Below are positions 9,627-19,331 of a DNA stretch of 64,000 bases, piece by piece. The position numbers and the translations under genes are program-made. Position 1 is the first letter of the stretch. Each line of letters begins with the position of its first letter. The notes under the pieces were generated by a model that saw only the letters and a list, made by a program, of their open reading frames with translations, had not been told where the DNA came from and did not search any database. The stretch is from Flammeovirga kamogawensis (lineage in GTDB: Bacteria; Bacteroidota; Bacteroidia; Cytophagales; Flammeovirgaceae). The stretch lies in contig NZ_CP076128.1 in the NCBI RefSeq assembly GCF_018736065.1, forward strand, positions 930,001-994,000, written 5' to 3'.

Positions 9627-10772
9627 ATGATTAATAGAGTTGCATTAATTGTATTAGATAGTGTTGGTATCGGCTTTAGTAGTGATGCCGATGAATATGG
9701 AGATAGAGGTGCAAATACACTAGGACATATTGCCGATAGTGCAGGTTTAGATATACCAAACATGCATGAAATGGGTCTTGGTAATATCGCTCCTCTCCAT
9801 GGTTTACCTCCTATGGGAACTACTTCTGCTGCTTATGGAAAAGCAAAAGAAGTTTCTAAAGGAAAAGATACAACAACAGGGCATTGGGAAATTGCTGGAC
9901 AGATTTTATCTGAAGCATTACCTACTTACCCTAATGGATTCCCAGCTGAAATTATGGAAGCCTTTGAGAAAGAAACAGGAAAAGGCACCATTGGTAATAT
10001 TGTTGCATCTGGTACTGCAATTATAAATGAACTTGGTGATGAACATGTTGCAACAGGTAAATTAATTATTTATACCTCTGCTGATTCTGTTTTCCAAATT
10101 GCAGCCCATGAAGATATTGTTCCTTTAGAGGATCTATATCGTTACTGTGAAATTGCTAGAAAACAATTAAATGTTGGTCGTGTAATTGCACGTCCATTTA
10201 TTGGCAAATCTGGAAATTATGAACGCACATCAAATCGTCATGATTATTCTTTAGAGCCTGCAGAAAACATGCTTACTAGAATTATTGCTTCCGGCAAAGA
10301 TTCTATAGGTATTGGTAAAATATATGATATTTATGCAGGCAAAGGTTTTACAGACCATACCTACACAAAGAGTAACTCTGAAGGTATTGATAAAACTATT
10401 GAATTTTTAAAACAAGATAATGAAGGTTTAATCTTCACTAACTTGGTAGATTTCGATATGCTATTTGGTCATAGAAGAGACCTAATTGGTTATAGAGACG
10501 CCCTTGAATATTTTGATCAAAGGTTACCAGAAATCACTGCTGCTATGAAAGATGATGACATTTTAATTATCACAGCTGATCATGGTAACGACCCTATTTT
10601 TAAAGGGACTGATCATACTAGGGAACATATTCCAATTTTAGTTTTTGGTAAAAAAATCAAACCTGTAAATATTGGTTTCAGATCAACTTTTGCAGATATA
10701 GGAACTACAATTGAGGAACTTTTATTAAACGAGGCTCCTACTACTGGTAGCTTTGCATCAATGATAATTTAA
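9627..10772 (+). CDS. deoB: Phosphopentomutase
   Basis: DeoB interconverts (deoxy)ribose 1-phosphate and 5-phosphate, bridging the phosphorylases and DeoC. The 381-residue protein is an alkaline-phosphatase-fold enzyme with metal ligands in VLDSVGIG at the N-terminus, the phosphorylated threonine in the KDTTTGHWE segment, and a second metal site in ITADHGNDP near the C-terminus. Its length is close to other bacterial DeoB proteins of about 390 residues. It is placed 24 bp after deoC and 14 bp before deoD, consistent with a single transcript. Confidence 0.95.
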   Translation: MINRVALIVLDSVGIGFSSDADEYGDRGANTLGHIADSAGLDIPNMHEMGLGNIAPLHGLPPMGTTSAAYGKAKEVSKGKDTTTGHWEIAGQILSEALPTYPNGFPAEIMEAFEKETGKGTIGNIVASGTAIINELGDEHVATGKLIIYTSADSVFQIAAHEDIVPLEDLYRYCEIARKQLNVGRVIARPFIGKSGNYERTSNRHDYSLEPAENMLTRIIASGKDSIGIGKIYDIYAGKGFTDHTYTKSNSEGIDKTIEFLKQDNEGLIFTNLVDFDMLFGHRRDLIGYRDALEYFDQRLPEITAAMKDDDILIITADHGNDPIFKGTDHTREHIPILVFGKKIKPVNIGFRSTFADIGTTIEELLLNEAPTTGSFASMII

Positions 10773-10786
10773 AAGATATAAATAAC

Positions 10787-11494
10787 ATGAGTATTCATAT
10801 TGGCGCTAAGCCAGGAGATATTGCAGAGGTTGTACTTATGCCAGGCGACCCATTAAGAGCTAAATTCATTGCAGAAAATTACTTAGAAGACGCTGTTCAA
10901 TATAATAATGTACGTGGAATGTTAGGTTTCACTGGTACTTATAAAGGGCACAGAATTTCTGTACAAGGTTCAGGCATGGGTATTCCATCAATTGGTATTT
11001 ATGCACACGAATTGGTTACAGAATTTGGTGTAAGAAAATTAATTCGCGTAGGTAGTTGTGGTTCTATGCAACCGCATATTAAACCTAGAGATTTAGTAAT
11101 TGCAATGTCTGCATCTACAGATTCATCTTTTAACCAAAATAGATTTGGCGGTAAGGACTACTCTCCTGCTGCAGATTTCAAAATGCTTTCAAAAGCAAAT
11201 GAAGTTGCTGAAGCAAAAGGTATTGTTCCTTTTAATGGTAACATTCTTTCTTCTGATGCATTCTATGGTGATGATGCTGACGAATGGAAAAAATGGGCAA
11301 AATATGGTGTTTTAGCTGTAGAAATGGAAACAACAGCACTTTACACAATTGCTGCTCAGTTTAACGCTCGTGCTTTAACAATTCTTACTGTAAGTGATAG
11401 TTTGGTTACAGGAGAAGAACTTTCTTCTGATGATCGTCAAAATACATTTACAGATATGATGGAAATTGCTTTAGAAACTGCAATTGCCAAATAA
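10787..11494 (+). CDS. deoD: Purine-nucleoside phosphorylase, hexameric DeoD type
   Basis: DeoD phosphorolyses purine (deoxy)ribonucleosides to base and sugar 1-phosphate. The 235-residue length and motifs [14 protein letters not shown] (phosphate site), RVGSCGSM and [10 protein letters not shown] (ribose site) are those of the trimeric-hexameric bacterial family rather than the mammalian-like PunA. It is the last gene of the pdp-deoC-deoB-deoD cluster and is followed by a good terminator. Together the four genes let the cell use DNA-derived nucleosides as carbon source. Confidence 0.96.
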   Translation: MSIHIGAKPGDIAEVVLMPGDPLRAKFIAENYLEDAVQYNNVRGMLGFTGTYKGHRISVQGSGMGIPSIGIYAHELVTEFGVRKLIRVGSCGSMQPHIKPRDLVIAMSASTDSSFNQNRFGGKDYSPAADFKMLSKANEVAEAKGIVPFNGNILSSDAFYGDDADEWKKWAKYGVLAVEMETTALYTIAAQFNARALTILTVSDSLVTGEELSSDDRQNTFTDMMEIALETAIAK

Positions 11495-11516
11495 ATGAAT
11501 CTAATTTAGGATCAAG

Positions 11517-11557
11517 AATCCCCATAGTCTTTTTATCCCAAAAAGATTATGGGGATT
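11517..11557 (+). terminator. Rho-independent terminator of the deo operon
   Basis: An 18-bp stem begins AATCCCCATAGTCTTTTT and pairs with 11540-11557 with a single G-U pair. The loop is 5 nt and a T-rich tail follows. It lies 22 bp after the deoD stop. Confidence 0.88.
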
Positions 11558-11645
11558 TTCTTTTTAAACTTATCTGAATTAACAGAAAATATTAAGTTGA
11601 AAAACTATATTTGCAAAAGAACAAACTTTCAAACAAATCATTCCG

Positions 11646-12146
11646 ATGAAATATATAAAATACCTATGGACCTTATCATTATTCATTTACTTGGGTCTTA
11701 ATCTTTTAGCCTATATCTACTTCCCTGATAGTGGAGTCATGGTACTACATGCTACAGAAGCTTCTGAAGCAGTAATCATGAGTAAAAGTGATTTCTTTTA
11801 TGCATCAATGGGTACGCTATTATTTGTAGATATTGCTCTTGTAATTTTAGGTGGTGGAATTTTACACTTACCTAAATCTTTAATACTTCTGCCAAATAAA
11901 AACTTCTGGTTGAAGACCAAGGAAAATAGAGCCCTATTACTTGAAAAAACAAAAGGATGGACAAAAGGGTTAGCTACATTATTCAATCTTCTGATGCTAA
12001 CAACTTTAGGCCTAATATACGGCACACAAGGTCATGACATGGATGCCATTAGAATAGAATATTCTCCTATTATTATCTCTGTACTAATTTTGGTTTGGAT
12101 TATTAGTATTTTTCCAATATTCAAAAAGCCTACAGTAACTGAGTAG
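11646..12146 (+). CDS. Four-helix integral membrane protein, unknown function
   Basis: This 166-residue protein has hydrophobic segments at about residues 7-26, 54-75, 105-125 and 138-158, so four transmembrane helices are likely. A basic, charged loop sits between helices two and three (WLKTKENRALLLEKTKGW). I recognise no family motif. It stands alone between the deo terminator upstream and a bidirectional terminator downstream, so it is probably a single-gene transcript. It is called real because of its strong membrane topology and isolation between terminators. Confidence 0.75.
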   Translation: MKYIKYLWTLSLFIYLGLNLLAYIYFPDSGVMVLHATEASEAVIMSKSDFFYASMGTLLFVDIALVILGGGILHLPKSLILLPNKNFWLKTKENRALLLEKTKGWTKGLATLFNLLMLTTLGLIYGTQGHDMDAIRIEYSPIIISVLILVWIISIFPIFKKPTVTE

Positions 12147-12162
12147 TTTAATCTATTCTAAT

Positions 12163-12204
12163 AAAAAAGCTGTTAATCTTTCAAGATAGATTAACAGCTT
12201 TTTT
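12163..12204. terminator. Bidirectional rho-independent terminator
   Basis: A perfect 17-bp stem starts AAAAAAGCTGTTAATCT and closes at 12188-12204, with an 8-nt loop. A-run and T-run on both sides serve the converging genes ending at 12146 and 12207. Confidence 0.9.
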
Positions 12205-12206
12205 TA

Positions 12207-12386
12207 TTAATAAGGATCAGAAGGAACGTCTCCTATCGGATTATCAGGTGTAATTGGATTTTCTTCTATTGGATGCTGAGGAACTTCTACAATTGGATTT
12301 GCTGGTTTCTCAGGTCCATACTCTGCAGTAGAAGTAGTACAAGACAATAACCCTAAAAATGCGATAGATAATAATACTCTTTTCAT
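12207..12386 (-). CDS. Small proline-rich lipoprotein (59 aa)
   Basis: Reading from ATG at 12386 gives a 59-residue protein with a clear signal peptide and lipobox (FLGLLSC, cysteine at about residue 16). The mature 43 residues are Pro-, Glu- and Asn-rich with repeating N-P-I / H-P-I steps and no defined fold. An in-frame ATG 93 bp further upstream adds a stretch that would bury the signal peptide, so the shorter form is preferred. Such short lipoproteins are common in Bacteroidota; the role is unknown. Confidence 0.65.
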   Translation of the reverse strand: MKRVLLSIAFLGLLSCTTSTAEYGPEKPANPIVEVPQHPIEENPITPDNPIGDVPSDPY

Positions 12387-12517
12387 AATGGTATATTTTA
12401 TTTTGTTTATATACCATTTAACGCTAATTGATAAAATCAGTTTAAAGTAACACCCCTTTATTTTATTCAATAATGACAAATCATTATCTCAAAATGATTT
12501 CCTCTAGATATTAAAAA

Positions 12518-12543
12518 AAGCCTTTAAGTTTCCTCAAAGACTT
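12518..12543 (-). terminator. Terminator downstream of fur
   Basis: On the minus strand AAGTCTTT pairs with AAAGGCTT (one G-U) around a 10-nt loop, followed by a run of seven T. It sits 24 bp past the fur stop. Confidence 0.7.
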
Positions 12544-12566
12544 TCTTTATGAAATAGGCAATTAGC

Positions 12567-13031
12567 TTATTGCTCTACTTCTGTTTCCTTATTCTTTTTT
12601 CCTTCGCAATCTTCTTTTTTACAACTCCCATAGAAGTTTAAAGAATGACTTTCAATTTCAAAGTCATAAATTTCTTCAACCATTTGCTGTATTTTTTGAA
12701 TACGAGGATCACAGAATTCTAATATCTTATTACATTCTTTACAAATTAGATGGTCATGTTGTTTAAAACCATGAGCTTTTTCGTAAAGTGCTAAGTTCTT
12801 TCCGAATTGATGTTTTGTAATAAGATTACAATCAAGTAAAAGATCTAAAGTATTGTAAACCGTAGCTCTACTAACTCTGTAATTTTTATTTTTCATATTG
12901 ATATACAAAGATTCAACATCAAAATGTCCACCTCTACTGTATATCTCTTCCATAATTGCAAAACGTTCAGGAGTTTTTCTTAGCTTTTTCTCCTCCAGGT
13001 ACTTTACAAAAATATCTTTTATCTCTTCCAT
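12567..13031 (-). CDS. fur: Fur-family metal-responsive repressor
   Basis: This is a 154-residue winged-helix regulator of the Fur/PerR/Zur family. The DNA-binding part spans residues about 1-80 (recognition segment [12 protein letters not shown]). Metal-site residues H92, D93 and H94 lie in [11 protein letters not shown]. Two CxxC-type pairs, C97/C100 and C137/C142, form a likely structural zinc site. The sequence cannot say whether iron, zinc, manganese or peroxide is sensed. It overlaps the upstream gene by one base (TAATG), so translation is probably coupled to the small secreted protein, and both may be transcribed with pdxA. Confidence 0.88.
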   Translation of the reverse strand: MEEIKDIFVKYLEEKKLRKTPERFAIMEEIYSRGGHFDVESLYINMKNKNYRVSRATVYNTLDLLLDCNLITKHQFGKNLALYEKAHGFKQHDHLICKECNKILEFCDPRIQKIQQMVEEIYDFEIESHSLNFYGSCKKEDCEGKKNKETEVEQ

Positions 13032-13477
13032 TAGTCTATTGTTTCTACTTCAACTGCATCTTTTAATTGGTATATCATACCCGTAGCATCTCCATTTAAT
13101 TTGAGGATACCTTTAAAAGTTACTGTTTCATCATTTACCTCTCTAGGAACATCCATAAAAACCTCCATAATAGTTTCTGGACCTGCTCCTCCACAAAAAA
13201 AGCAATTTGCAAAAGGATAATATGAAATTAACATCGAATTTTCATCATCTGTATCAATAGGTAAAACAAAACCTTTAATTGATATCTCCTTTCCTTCTAA
13301 TGCTCTAACGTCTTCAGAGAAAATCGGGAAAGGCACTTTCATTTCTAATTCTTTATCAAATTTGTCTTCCCAGTCAATTTTTTGAAGAATTAACCAAACA
13401 TCTTTCTGATTTTGAACTAGACTAAAAGAAGATAAGAAAATTGAAATAATTACTAAGCTAAATAAGTTCTTCTTCAT
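13031..13477 (-). CDS. Small exported protein with CFFCGG motif, upstream of fur
   Basis: This 148-residue protein has an N-terminal signal segment ([17 protein letters not shown]). A beta-rich domain follows with an OB-fold-like pattern ([14 protein letters not shown] ... [10 protein letters not shown]). The motif [17 protein letters not shown] contains two cysteines two residues apart, suggesting metal binding or a redox pair. It resembles proteins annotated DUF3299-like in other bacteria, but I cannot confirm that. The stop codon shares a base with the fur start, so the two are translationally linked, which hints at a metal-related role. Confidence 0.7.
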   Translation of the reverse strand: MKKNLFSLVIISIFLSSFSLVQNQKDVWLILQKIDWEDKFDKELEMKVPFPIFSEDVRALEGKEISIKGFVLPIDTDDENSMLISYYPFANCFFCGGAGPETIMEVFMDVPREVNDETVTFKGILKLNGDATGMIYQLKDAVEVETID

Positions 13478-13516
13478 TTTATAAAAATAAGAATTCTACA
13501 AGCTTAATTTAACCCT

Positions 13517-14869
13517 TTATCCATTATTTTTTTCTTCTCTTGGAGCCTCCTCACTTTTGTTAGGAAAAGGAGGTCTATCTTGATGATTTTTACGAGGCTT
13601 CCAATGTTCTTTTTTATTGTGTGGGCGTCTATCAAATCGCCCTCCTCCTTGCTGTTGATTTTTTGACTTGTTCTCTAGCATTTTTTGTTGCTTAGTTACT
13701 TGAGCCTCTTTTCTTTCTCCAGCTTCTAATTCGCTTAAATCAAATTCTTCTTCACCTTCACCTGCTTTCAGTGTTTTCTGAATCTTTATTTGATCTTTAC
13801 GATCTTGAAGTAATTGTTTCGCATTTGGACGAATCTTATTTGTGATTTCGCCATTTCTTACCTTAACAATATCTACGGCTTGCATTAGAGCTTCTCTAAA
13901 AGAAGTTTCGTCTGCAACACCTTTACCTGCAATGTTATATGCTGTACCATGATCTGGAGAAGTCCTCACAATAGTTAAACCTGCAGTATAATTTACACCA
14001 CTTTCAAAAGCATGTAATTTAAATGGGATTAACCCTTGATCGTGATACATACAAAGTACACCATCGTAATTTTTAAACGCCATTGTACCAAAGAATCCAT
14101 CGGCAGGGAAAGGACCAAATACAAGGTTTCCTCTTTTCTTAAATTCTTTAACTACAGGTCCAATTACATTAATTTCTTCATCACCCAATAAACCATCTTC
14201 ACCTGCGTGTGGGTTTAACCCCATTATTGCAACTTTAGGTTTAGTAATGCCAAAGTCCTTTTTTAATGAATTGATTAATACTTTCAATTTAGACGTTAAA
14301 GCTTCTTTAGTAATTGCCGCCGAAACATCTTTTAAAGGAATATGTCCTGTTACAACGCCTACTCTTAAACTTCCAGCACATAAAGTCATTAAAGTATCTC
14401 CGCCATCTGCATGGTTTTCTTGATAATACTCCGTATGACCGGCATGTTTAAAATCTTCACTTTGAATATTTGCCTTATTGATAGGTGCAGTAACTACAGC
14501 ATCAATGGTTTTTGTGTTTAAATCTTCGGATGCTCTTGCAATAGATAAATAAGCACATTTCCCAGCTTCCTCTGTAATCTTACCCGGCTCTAATTCTTGA
14601 ACTTCAGTCCAACAGTTTACTACATTAATCTTTTGATCGTGTAAGTAGCTATTGTTATTGTACTGATGATACGTAAATTCTTCTATCCCTAAAATACGTT
14701 TGTACTTTGTAAGAATACGGCCAGAACCATATACAACTGGTGTACAAATGTTTGTAATTCGTTTATCCTGTAAAACCTTTACGATTACTTCGGGACCAAT
14801 TCCATTGTAGTCTCCGATTGTAATACCAATACGAGGTTTATCAGATTTTCTATTTTTAATGTCTTTCAT
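13517..14869 (-). CDS. pdxA: 4-Hydroxythreonine-4-phosphate dehydrogenase with extra basic C-terminal tail
   Basis: PdxA oxidises 4-phosphohydroxythreonine in the DXP-dependent pyridoxal phosphate pathway. The core (residues about 10-346) has the metal-binding histidines in HAGHTEYY, NPHAGEDG and MYHDQGLIPFK, and the RTSPDHGTAYNIAGKG segment. The family is about 330-350 residues; this protein has 450. From residue about 347 there is a 104-residue tail, acidic then strongly basic and Gln/Asn/Arg/Pro-rich (QQQGGGRFDRRPHNKKEH), with the look of a disordered nucleic-acid-binding extension. The tail is in frame with no stop. It is followed after 39 bp by the small secreted protein and fur. Confidence 0.92.
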   Translation of the reverse strand: MKDIKNRKSDKPRIGITIGDYNGIGPEVIVKVLQDKRITNICTPVVYGSGRILTKYKRILGIEEFTYHQYNNNSYLHDQKINVVNCWTEVQELEPGKITEEAGKCAYLSIARASEDLNTKTIDAVVTAPINKANIQSEDFKHAGHTEYYQENHADGGDTLMTLCAGSLRVGVVTGHIPLKDVSAAITKEALTSKLKVLINSLKKDFGITKPKVAIMGLNPHAGEDGLLGDEEINVIGPVVKEFKKRGNLVFGPFPADGFFGTMAFKNYDGVLCMYHDQGLIPFKLHAFESGVNYTAGLTIVRTSPDHGTAYNIAGKGVADETSFREALMQAVDIVKVRNGEITNKIRPNAKQLLQDRKDQIKIQKTLKAGEGEEEFDLSELEAGERKEAQVTKQQKMLENKSKNQQQGGGRFDRRPHNKKEHWKPRKNHQDRPPFPNKSEEAPREEKNNG

Positions 14870-15211
14870 ATTATTTCCGATTGGACAATATTGTTCGTTA
14901 ATCGAATACTTAGTATTTCTAATAAGTCGGTTAAATCAAAAGTAACACTTTATCAAAAAAATTATATCATTTAAATACTATAATTGTCTTAAATATAAAG
15001 ATAAATGTGATATCAATGAGGTGTTCACTTATAATTCTACTATTTATTAAACATCCAACGCAATTCTAAAGTATATACAATAAGATAAAATATAATTTAT
15101 GTTACAATTGATATAGATTCACATAACAGATAGCAATAAATTTACATTTATTTCCAATCTTTGTATAACCTATTGATTTTAGTATCTTTTTGGGGTATCA
15201 AACAACTTTTT
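14870..15211. other. 342-bp intergenic region between divergent genes
   Basis: This AT-rich stretch separates pdxA (minus) from the lipoprotein gene at 15212 (plus) and must hold both promoters. A TTG-initiated extension of the plus gene to 15161 is possible but unlikely. AATCTTTG near 15157 is one mismatch from the Bacteroidota TAnnTTTG box. No RNA gene or repeat was seen. Confidence 0.5.
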
Positions 15212-15616
15212 ATGACAAAATTTTACAGCTTAATTTTATTCTCTTTCCTATTAATTTCTTCTTGTATGAAGCAAGGAAACCCATCTTCTATATCCACAGA
15301 AGTATTGAAAAAAAATGCCTCTACTTTCTTAAAGGGTAATGATATTGAGATTAAATCTTCGTCTGATCTAAAATTTTATTTGTGCACTACTTTTCAAGGA
15401 ATGAGCACTGACAACCCTGTTCAAAAAGTTGAATATATACTACTAGACAATAAGGGTAAACCTACTTCAATCAAAGGGACGATAAACAATGGTAAGATTA
15501 CGTTTAAAGACGATAAACACCTTGTTATTAGTCAATTTATGGGTGTCGCTACAAGTACTTCTAATGTCAGAACTAAAGAAATAGACATATACGCTATTTT
15601 AGAACCAGTTCAATAA
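15212..15616 (+). CDS. Small lipoprotein of unknown function
   Basis: From ATG at 15212 this gene encodes 134 residues with a signal peptide and lipobox (FLLISSC). The mature part is beta-strand-rich (KVEYILLDNKGKPTSIKG, NGKITFKDDKHLVI) with no known domain. An alternative TTG start 51 bp upstream adds hydrophobic residues before the signal peptide and is not favoured. It ends 9 bp before the large T9SS protein gene, so they are probably co-transcribed. It could be a partner or anchor of that protein; that is inference from position only. Confidence 0.68.
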   Translation: MTKFYSLILFSFLLISSCMKQGNPSSISTEVLKKNASTFLKGNDIEIKSSSDLKFYLCTTFQGMSTDNPVQKVEYILLDNKGKPTSIKGTINNGKITFKDDKHLVISQFMGVATSTSNVRTKEIDIYAILEPVQ

Positions 15617-15625
15617 TACTATCTT

Positions 15626-18600
15626 ATGAATAAAATTTACACAAAGATATTTCTTTTAGGTATAGTTGGTGCTGTTTTATGCAGTGTTTACTTTTATCAA
15701 AATGCACAAAACGAAAAGACAGTTTATGCATCAAAAGATATATTTAAAAATGAATATATAAAGAAGAAAAAGAAAAGAGAAAATGGTTATGCAAAAGCAG
15801 ATCAACCTGATAAATTTCTTGAAGTTCTTCGTTCAATGAAAATCCGAAAAGGAGAAAAAACACCACAATATAATGTTGGTTATAAAGAGAAGGAGCTTGC
15901 ACTAGCAAAAGTCCATGACCAAGAATATTTCTCAAATTTTAGAACAAAAGCCACTGAAGAATGGATTGAAAGAGGTCCTGCTAACGTTCCTGGAAGAACA
16001 CGTACTTTAGTTGTTGACCAAAATGACAATACAAACAGAACTTGGTTTGCAGGCTCTGTAAGTGGTGGTATTTGGAAATCGACAAATAGAGGAGAAAGTT
16101 GGGTGGCTAAAACTGACAACTTACCGAATTTATCAATCTCACACATTGTACAATCCGAAAGTAATCCTTTAACTTTTTATGCTTCTACAGGTGAAGCTTT
16201 TGGTAATTTAGATGGTATTTTAGGTAACGGAATTATTAAATCTACAGACGGTGGTAACACTTGGGTTGCTTTAACTTCAACTATTGAAAACGATGATTTC
16301 CAAATCTCAAACAGAATTATAGTAGACCCTACCGATGAAAACACACTATTGGTTTGTACTTCTAAAAATCCAATTAGAACGAATAACAGAACTTCTTTTA
16401 TTTTAAAATCTACTGACGGTGGTAATTCTTGGGATAAAGTCTATACAGGTAGTAATTTTATTCAACAAATAATTGCTGATCCTACAGATTTCACTATTCA
16501 ATATGCTACAATTGCTTATGTTGGTATTGTAAAGTCTACTGATGCAGGTGCAACTTGGTCACAGGTTGGGAGTAATATTAATGCTTCTGGACGTATTGAA
16601 TTGGCTATTTCTCCAGTAAATTCATCTTACATATATGCATCTATTGCTGGCAATGGCTCAAGTAGCTCTGATGGCAATGTGTATGTTTCTATGGATACTG
16701 GAAATACTTGGGAAAGAGTTAATGCAACTAACAATGAAGAATATTTAGGTGGACAAGGTTGGTATGACAATACGATTATGTGCCATCCGTTTGATCAAGA
16801 TATTGTATATCTTGGAGGAGTTAATTTGTGGAAATTAGAGCTGACTGAAGGAGTAGCAAATTCAGGTGCTTTTACAGTTATCTCTGATGCTTACGGTGAC
16901 GGCAATAATAGCTACTCCCAATCTACAGGAAGTACGGTGCATGAAGGACTTCACCCCGATCACCATTCTTTACAATATGTAACAACATCTGCGAATGCAT
17001 TTTATATTATAAATACAAATGATGGCGGTATCTATTATTCTAAGTCTGGTACTAACCCTGGAGAATTAGATGGCGATTGGACTTTTGCTGGCCACGGTTA
17101 TAACACTACTCAATTTTACGGTGTAGACAAACAATCTGGACAGAATAGTTATATAGGCGGATCGCAAGATAACGGTAGTTGGATTTCATCTAATAACCCT
17201 ACCAATGCTTCAGATTATAGAAGGTTTCTTCCGGGTGATGGTTTTGAGGTTGCATGGAATAGTAGTGATTCAGACTTATTGTTAGGAAGTGTATATAATA
17301 ATATCATTTTAAAATCTAACAATGGAGGTAATAATTATTTTGAAGCGAATAATGGGTTAACTGACTTAGGTGAAGCAGCTCCCTTTATTACGAAGTTGGC
17401 TTATGCAAAAGAAGACCCAAATACTGTTTATTCTGTTGGTGCTTCCGGTGTTTGGAAATCTACTGACTTTGCAGACAACTGGAAATTATTACCTATTTCG
17501 GAAAAATGGATAATTAATAGTTTTATTGATGTAAAAATCTCCAATGCATCTACAGATGTAATTTGGGCTGGAGCTCATATGTCTGATGATTATAGAGTAC
17601 ATGTTTCTAAAGACAAAGGAAACACTTTCACACCTGTTGAAAATTTCACTGTAAATGGCTTTGAGATGGGACCTATATCAGGTATCGGCACAAATTCACT
17701 TAACCCTGCCTCTGCTTTTGTTTTGTTCTCATTTGCTCATGCTCCTAAAATTATTAGAACAAATGACTATGGAGATACATGGACAGAACTTTCAGGTTTT
17801 AGTACAAGTGGTGTTTCAAATAATGGCTTTCCAGATGTTGCTGTTTACGACGTAATCACTATGCCTTATAATGATGAAATTATTTGGGTAGGAACTGAAA
17901 TAGGTATTTTTGAATCAACTGATAATGGTGAAAATTGGCACAAACTATCAGGTGGTTTACCATCTGTTTCTATATGGGATTTAAAAATTGTAGACAATCA
18001 AGTGGTGGTTGGAACACATGGTAGAGGAATTTGGTCATTTGATTTAGCAGAAGTGCCTCAACCTAACATCACAAATTTCAACTCAACAATTAGTACAACT
18101 ATTATAGATTATACTATTTCTTCTTCCATAGATTCTATTGCAGTGTATAGTGATTCTGGAAATTACCTTATCTCTATACCAAATACTGTCAATGCAGGAG
18201 AAAACTCTATTGAATTATCATCTGAAGAATTAAATGGACATACTACTATTCAATTAATTAGTTATTTGGATGGAGAAAAATACAAATCTGTTTTAAAGAC
18301 ATTAGAATCTGTAGAATACAAGACTGCTCAAACAGAATATTACGAAGACTTTAGTACTTATTCTTCAATTTCTGATTTTACTGGAGATGCATTGGTGTAT
18401 AATGATAATGTAGACTTTTTTGAGCTTGGTGGTTTTCATTCAGAACACAATTATACGAACAACTTTATCAAATACTCTTACCTTAAAATTCCAATAATTG
18501 TAGGTAATGAAAGATCTCATTTTGCATATACAGATGTTGCGATGATTTCTACTGATGACGATTATGTAGCTGTTGAAGTAAGTAAAGGTGGTATTGATTG

Positions 18601-19114
18601 GGTCAATCTTACAGGAAATTACGATGCCTCTGCCAATGATGATTGGGAGTATTATGTAAATCAAGGTTCTAACGGAGCTCAAACATTAGAAGTAACACAC
18701 AAATACGACTTAAAAGATACTTTCGCTGTAGGTGATACTATACTCGTTCGTTTTAAAATGAATTCTGATGAAAGTAATCCTAATTGGGGTTGGGCCATTA
18801 CTAACATCAACATTCAAAGTGATAATCCAATCTTATCTATTGAAGAAAATAAAGAAACAACTAATGTTAGGGTATACCCTACAGAAGTTTTTGATAAGAA
18901 AACTACACTTGATATTTACGCTCAAAAAAATGAAAATATCAAATATAGAATCATTGATTTAATTGGTAGTACAATGCACGAAAGTGAAGAAATTAATGTG
19001 CAAATTGGAGCAAATAAAATTCCAATCGATCTATCAAACTTTAGAATGGGAATTTATATTCTAACTGTAGAATCAAATAATACACAATCTTCTTATAAGT
19101 TTATAATTAGGTAA
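15626..19114 (+). CDS. Large T9SS-exported protein with BNR/VPS10-like beta-propeller repeats
   Basis: This is a 1162-residue surface or secreted protein. It has an N-terminal hydrophobic export segment (residues 7-25) and a basic linker. Beta-propeller repeats run from about residue 110 to 820, with at least six BNR-type signatures such as KSTDGGNTW, KSTDAGATW, VSMDTGNTW and ESTDNGENW. Residues about 860-1070 are a jelly-roll-like region. Residues about 1085-1162 are a type A T9SS sorting domain (VRVYPTEVF ... LSNFRMGIYILTVES). BNR propellers occur in sialidases and in VPS10-type binding proteins. Sialidase catalytic arginines cannot be identified, so a binding or polysaccharide-related role is as likely. 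A terminator follows. Confidence 0.87.
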   Translation: MNKIYTKIFLLGIVGAVLCSVYFYQNAQNEKTVYASKDIFKNEYIKKKKKRENGYAKADQPDKFLEVLRSMKIRKGEKTPQYNVGYKEKELALAKVHDQEYFSNFRTKATEEWIERGPANVPGRTRTLVVDQNDNTNRTWFAGSVSGGIWKSTNRGESWVAKTDNLPNLSISHIVQSESNPLTFYASTGEAFGNLDGILGNGIIKSTDGGNTWVALTSTIENDDFQISNRIIVDPTDENTLLVCTSKNPIRTNNRTSFILKSTDGGNSWDKVYTGSNFIQQIIADPTDFTIQYATIAYVGIVKSTDAGATWSQVGSNINASGRIELAISPVNSSYIYASIAGNGSSSSDGNVYVSMDTGNTWERVNATNNEEYLGGQGWYDNTIMCHPFDQDIVYLGGVNLWKLELTEGVANSGAFTVISDAYGDGNNSYSQSTGSTVHEGLHPDHHSLQYVTTSANAFYIINTNDGGIYYSKSGTNPGELDGDWTFAGHGYNTTQFYGVDKQSGQNSYIGGSQDNGSWISSNNPTNASDYRRFLPGDGFEVAWNSSDSDLLLGSVYNNIILKSNNGGNNYFEANNGLTDLGEAAPFITKLAYAKEDPNTVYSVGASGVWKSTDFADNWKLLPISEKWIINSFIDVKISNASTDVIWAGAHMSDDYRVHVSKDKGNTFTPVENFTVNGFEMGPISGIGTNSLNPASAFVLFSFAHAPKIIRTNDYGDTWTELSGFSTSGVSNNGFPDVAVYDVITMPYNDEIIWVGTEIGIFESTDNGENWHKLSGGLPSVSIWDLKIVDNQVVVGTHGRGIWSFDLAEVPQPNITNFNSTISTTIIDYTISSSIDSIAVYSDSGNYLISIPNTVNAGENSIELSSEELNGHTTIQLISYLDGEKYKSVLKTLESVEYKTAQTEYYEDFSTYSSISDFTGDALVYNDNVDFFELGGFHSEHNYTNNFIKYSYLKIPIIVGNERSHFAYTDVAMISTDDDYVAVEVSKGGIDWVNLTGNYDASANDDWEYYVNQGSNGAQTLEVTHKYDLKDTFAVGDTILVRFKMNSDESNPNWGWAITNINIQSDNPILSIEENKETTNVRVYPTEVFDKKTTLDIYAQKNENIKYRIIDLIGSTMHESEEINVQIGANKIPIDLSNFRMGIYILTVESNNTQSSYKFIIR

Positions 19115-19139
19115 TTATCTCAATTCCTCCTAATAACTG

Positions 19140-19168
19140 AAGCACCATTATAAATAGTAATGGTGCTT
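19140..19168 (+). terminator. Rho-independent terminator
   Basis: AAGCACCATTA pairs perfectly with 19158-19168 around a 7-nt loop and runs into TTTTGTTTT. It lies 25 bp after the T9SS protein gene. Confidence 0.87.
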
Positions 19169-19248
19169 TTTTGTTTTCAGTAACCAAAAATAGCAATACA
19201 CAAAAACTTGATAAACAACACACTACAATAATCATAATTCAAATTTAT

Positions 19249-19267
19249 TGACAAATAACATTTGTCA
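19249..19267. promoter_or_regulatory. Palindromic operator candidate TGACAAAT-N3-ATTTGTCA
   Basis: There is a perfect 8-bp inverted repeat with a 3-bp spacer, centred about 74 bp upstream of the outer-membrane protein start at 19332. The position and symmetry are what a dimeric repressor or activator site would show. It is too short-looped for a good RNA hairpin and has no T-run. The binding protein is unknown. Confidence 0.45.
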
Positions 19268-19331
19268 CACAAAGAGATAAGGTTGTCTTTAGAATGTAAA
19301 TAATCACATTCACCAAATAAAAACAACAAGT

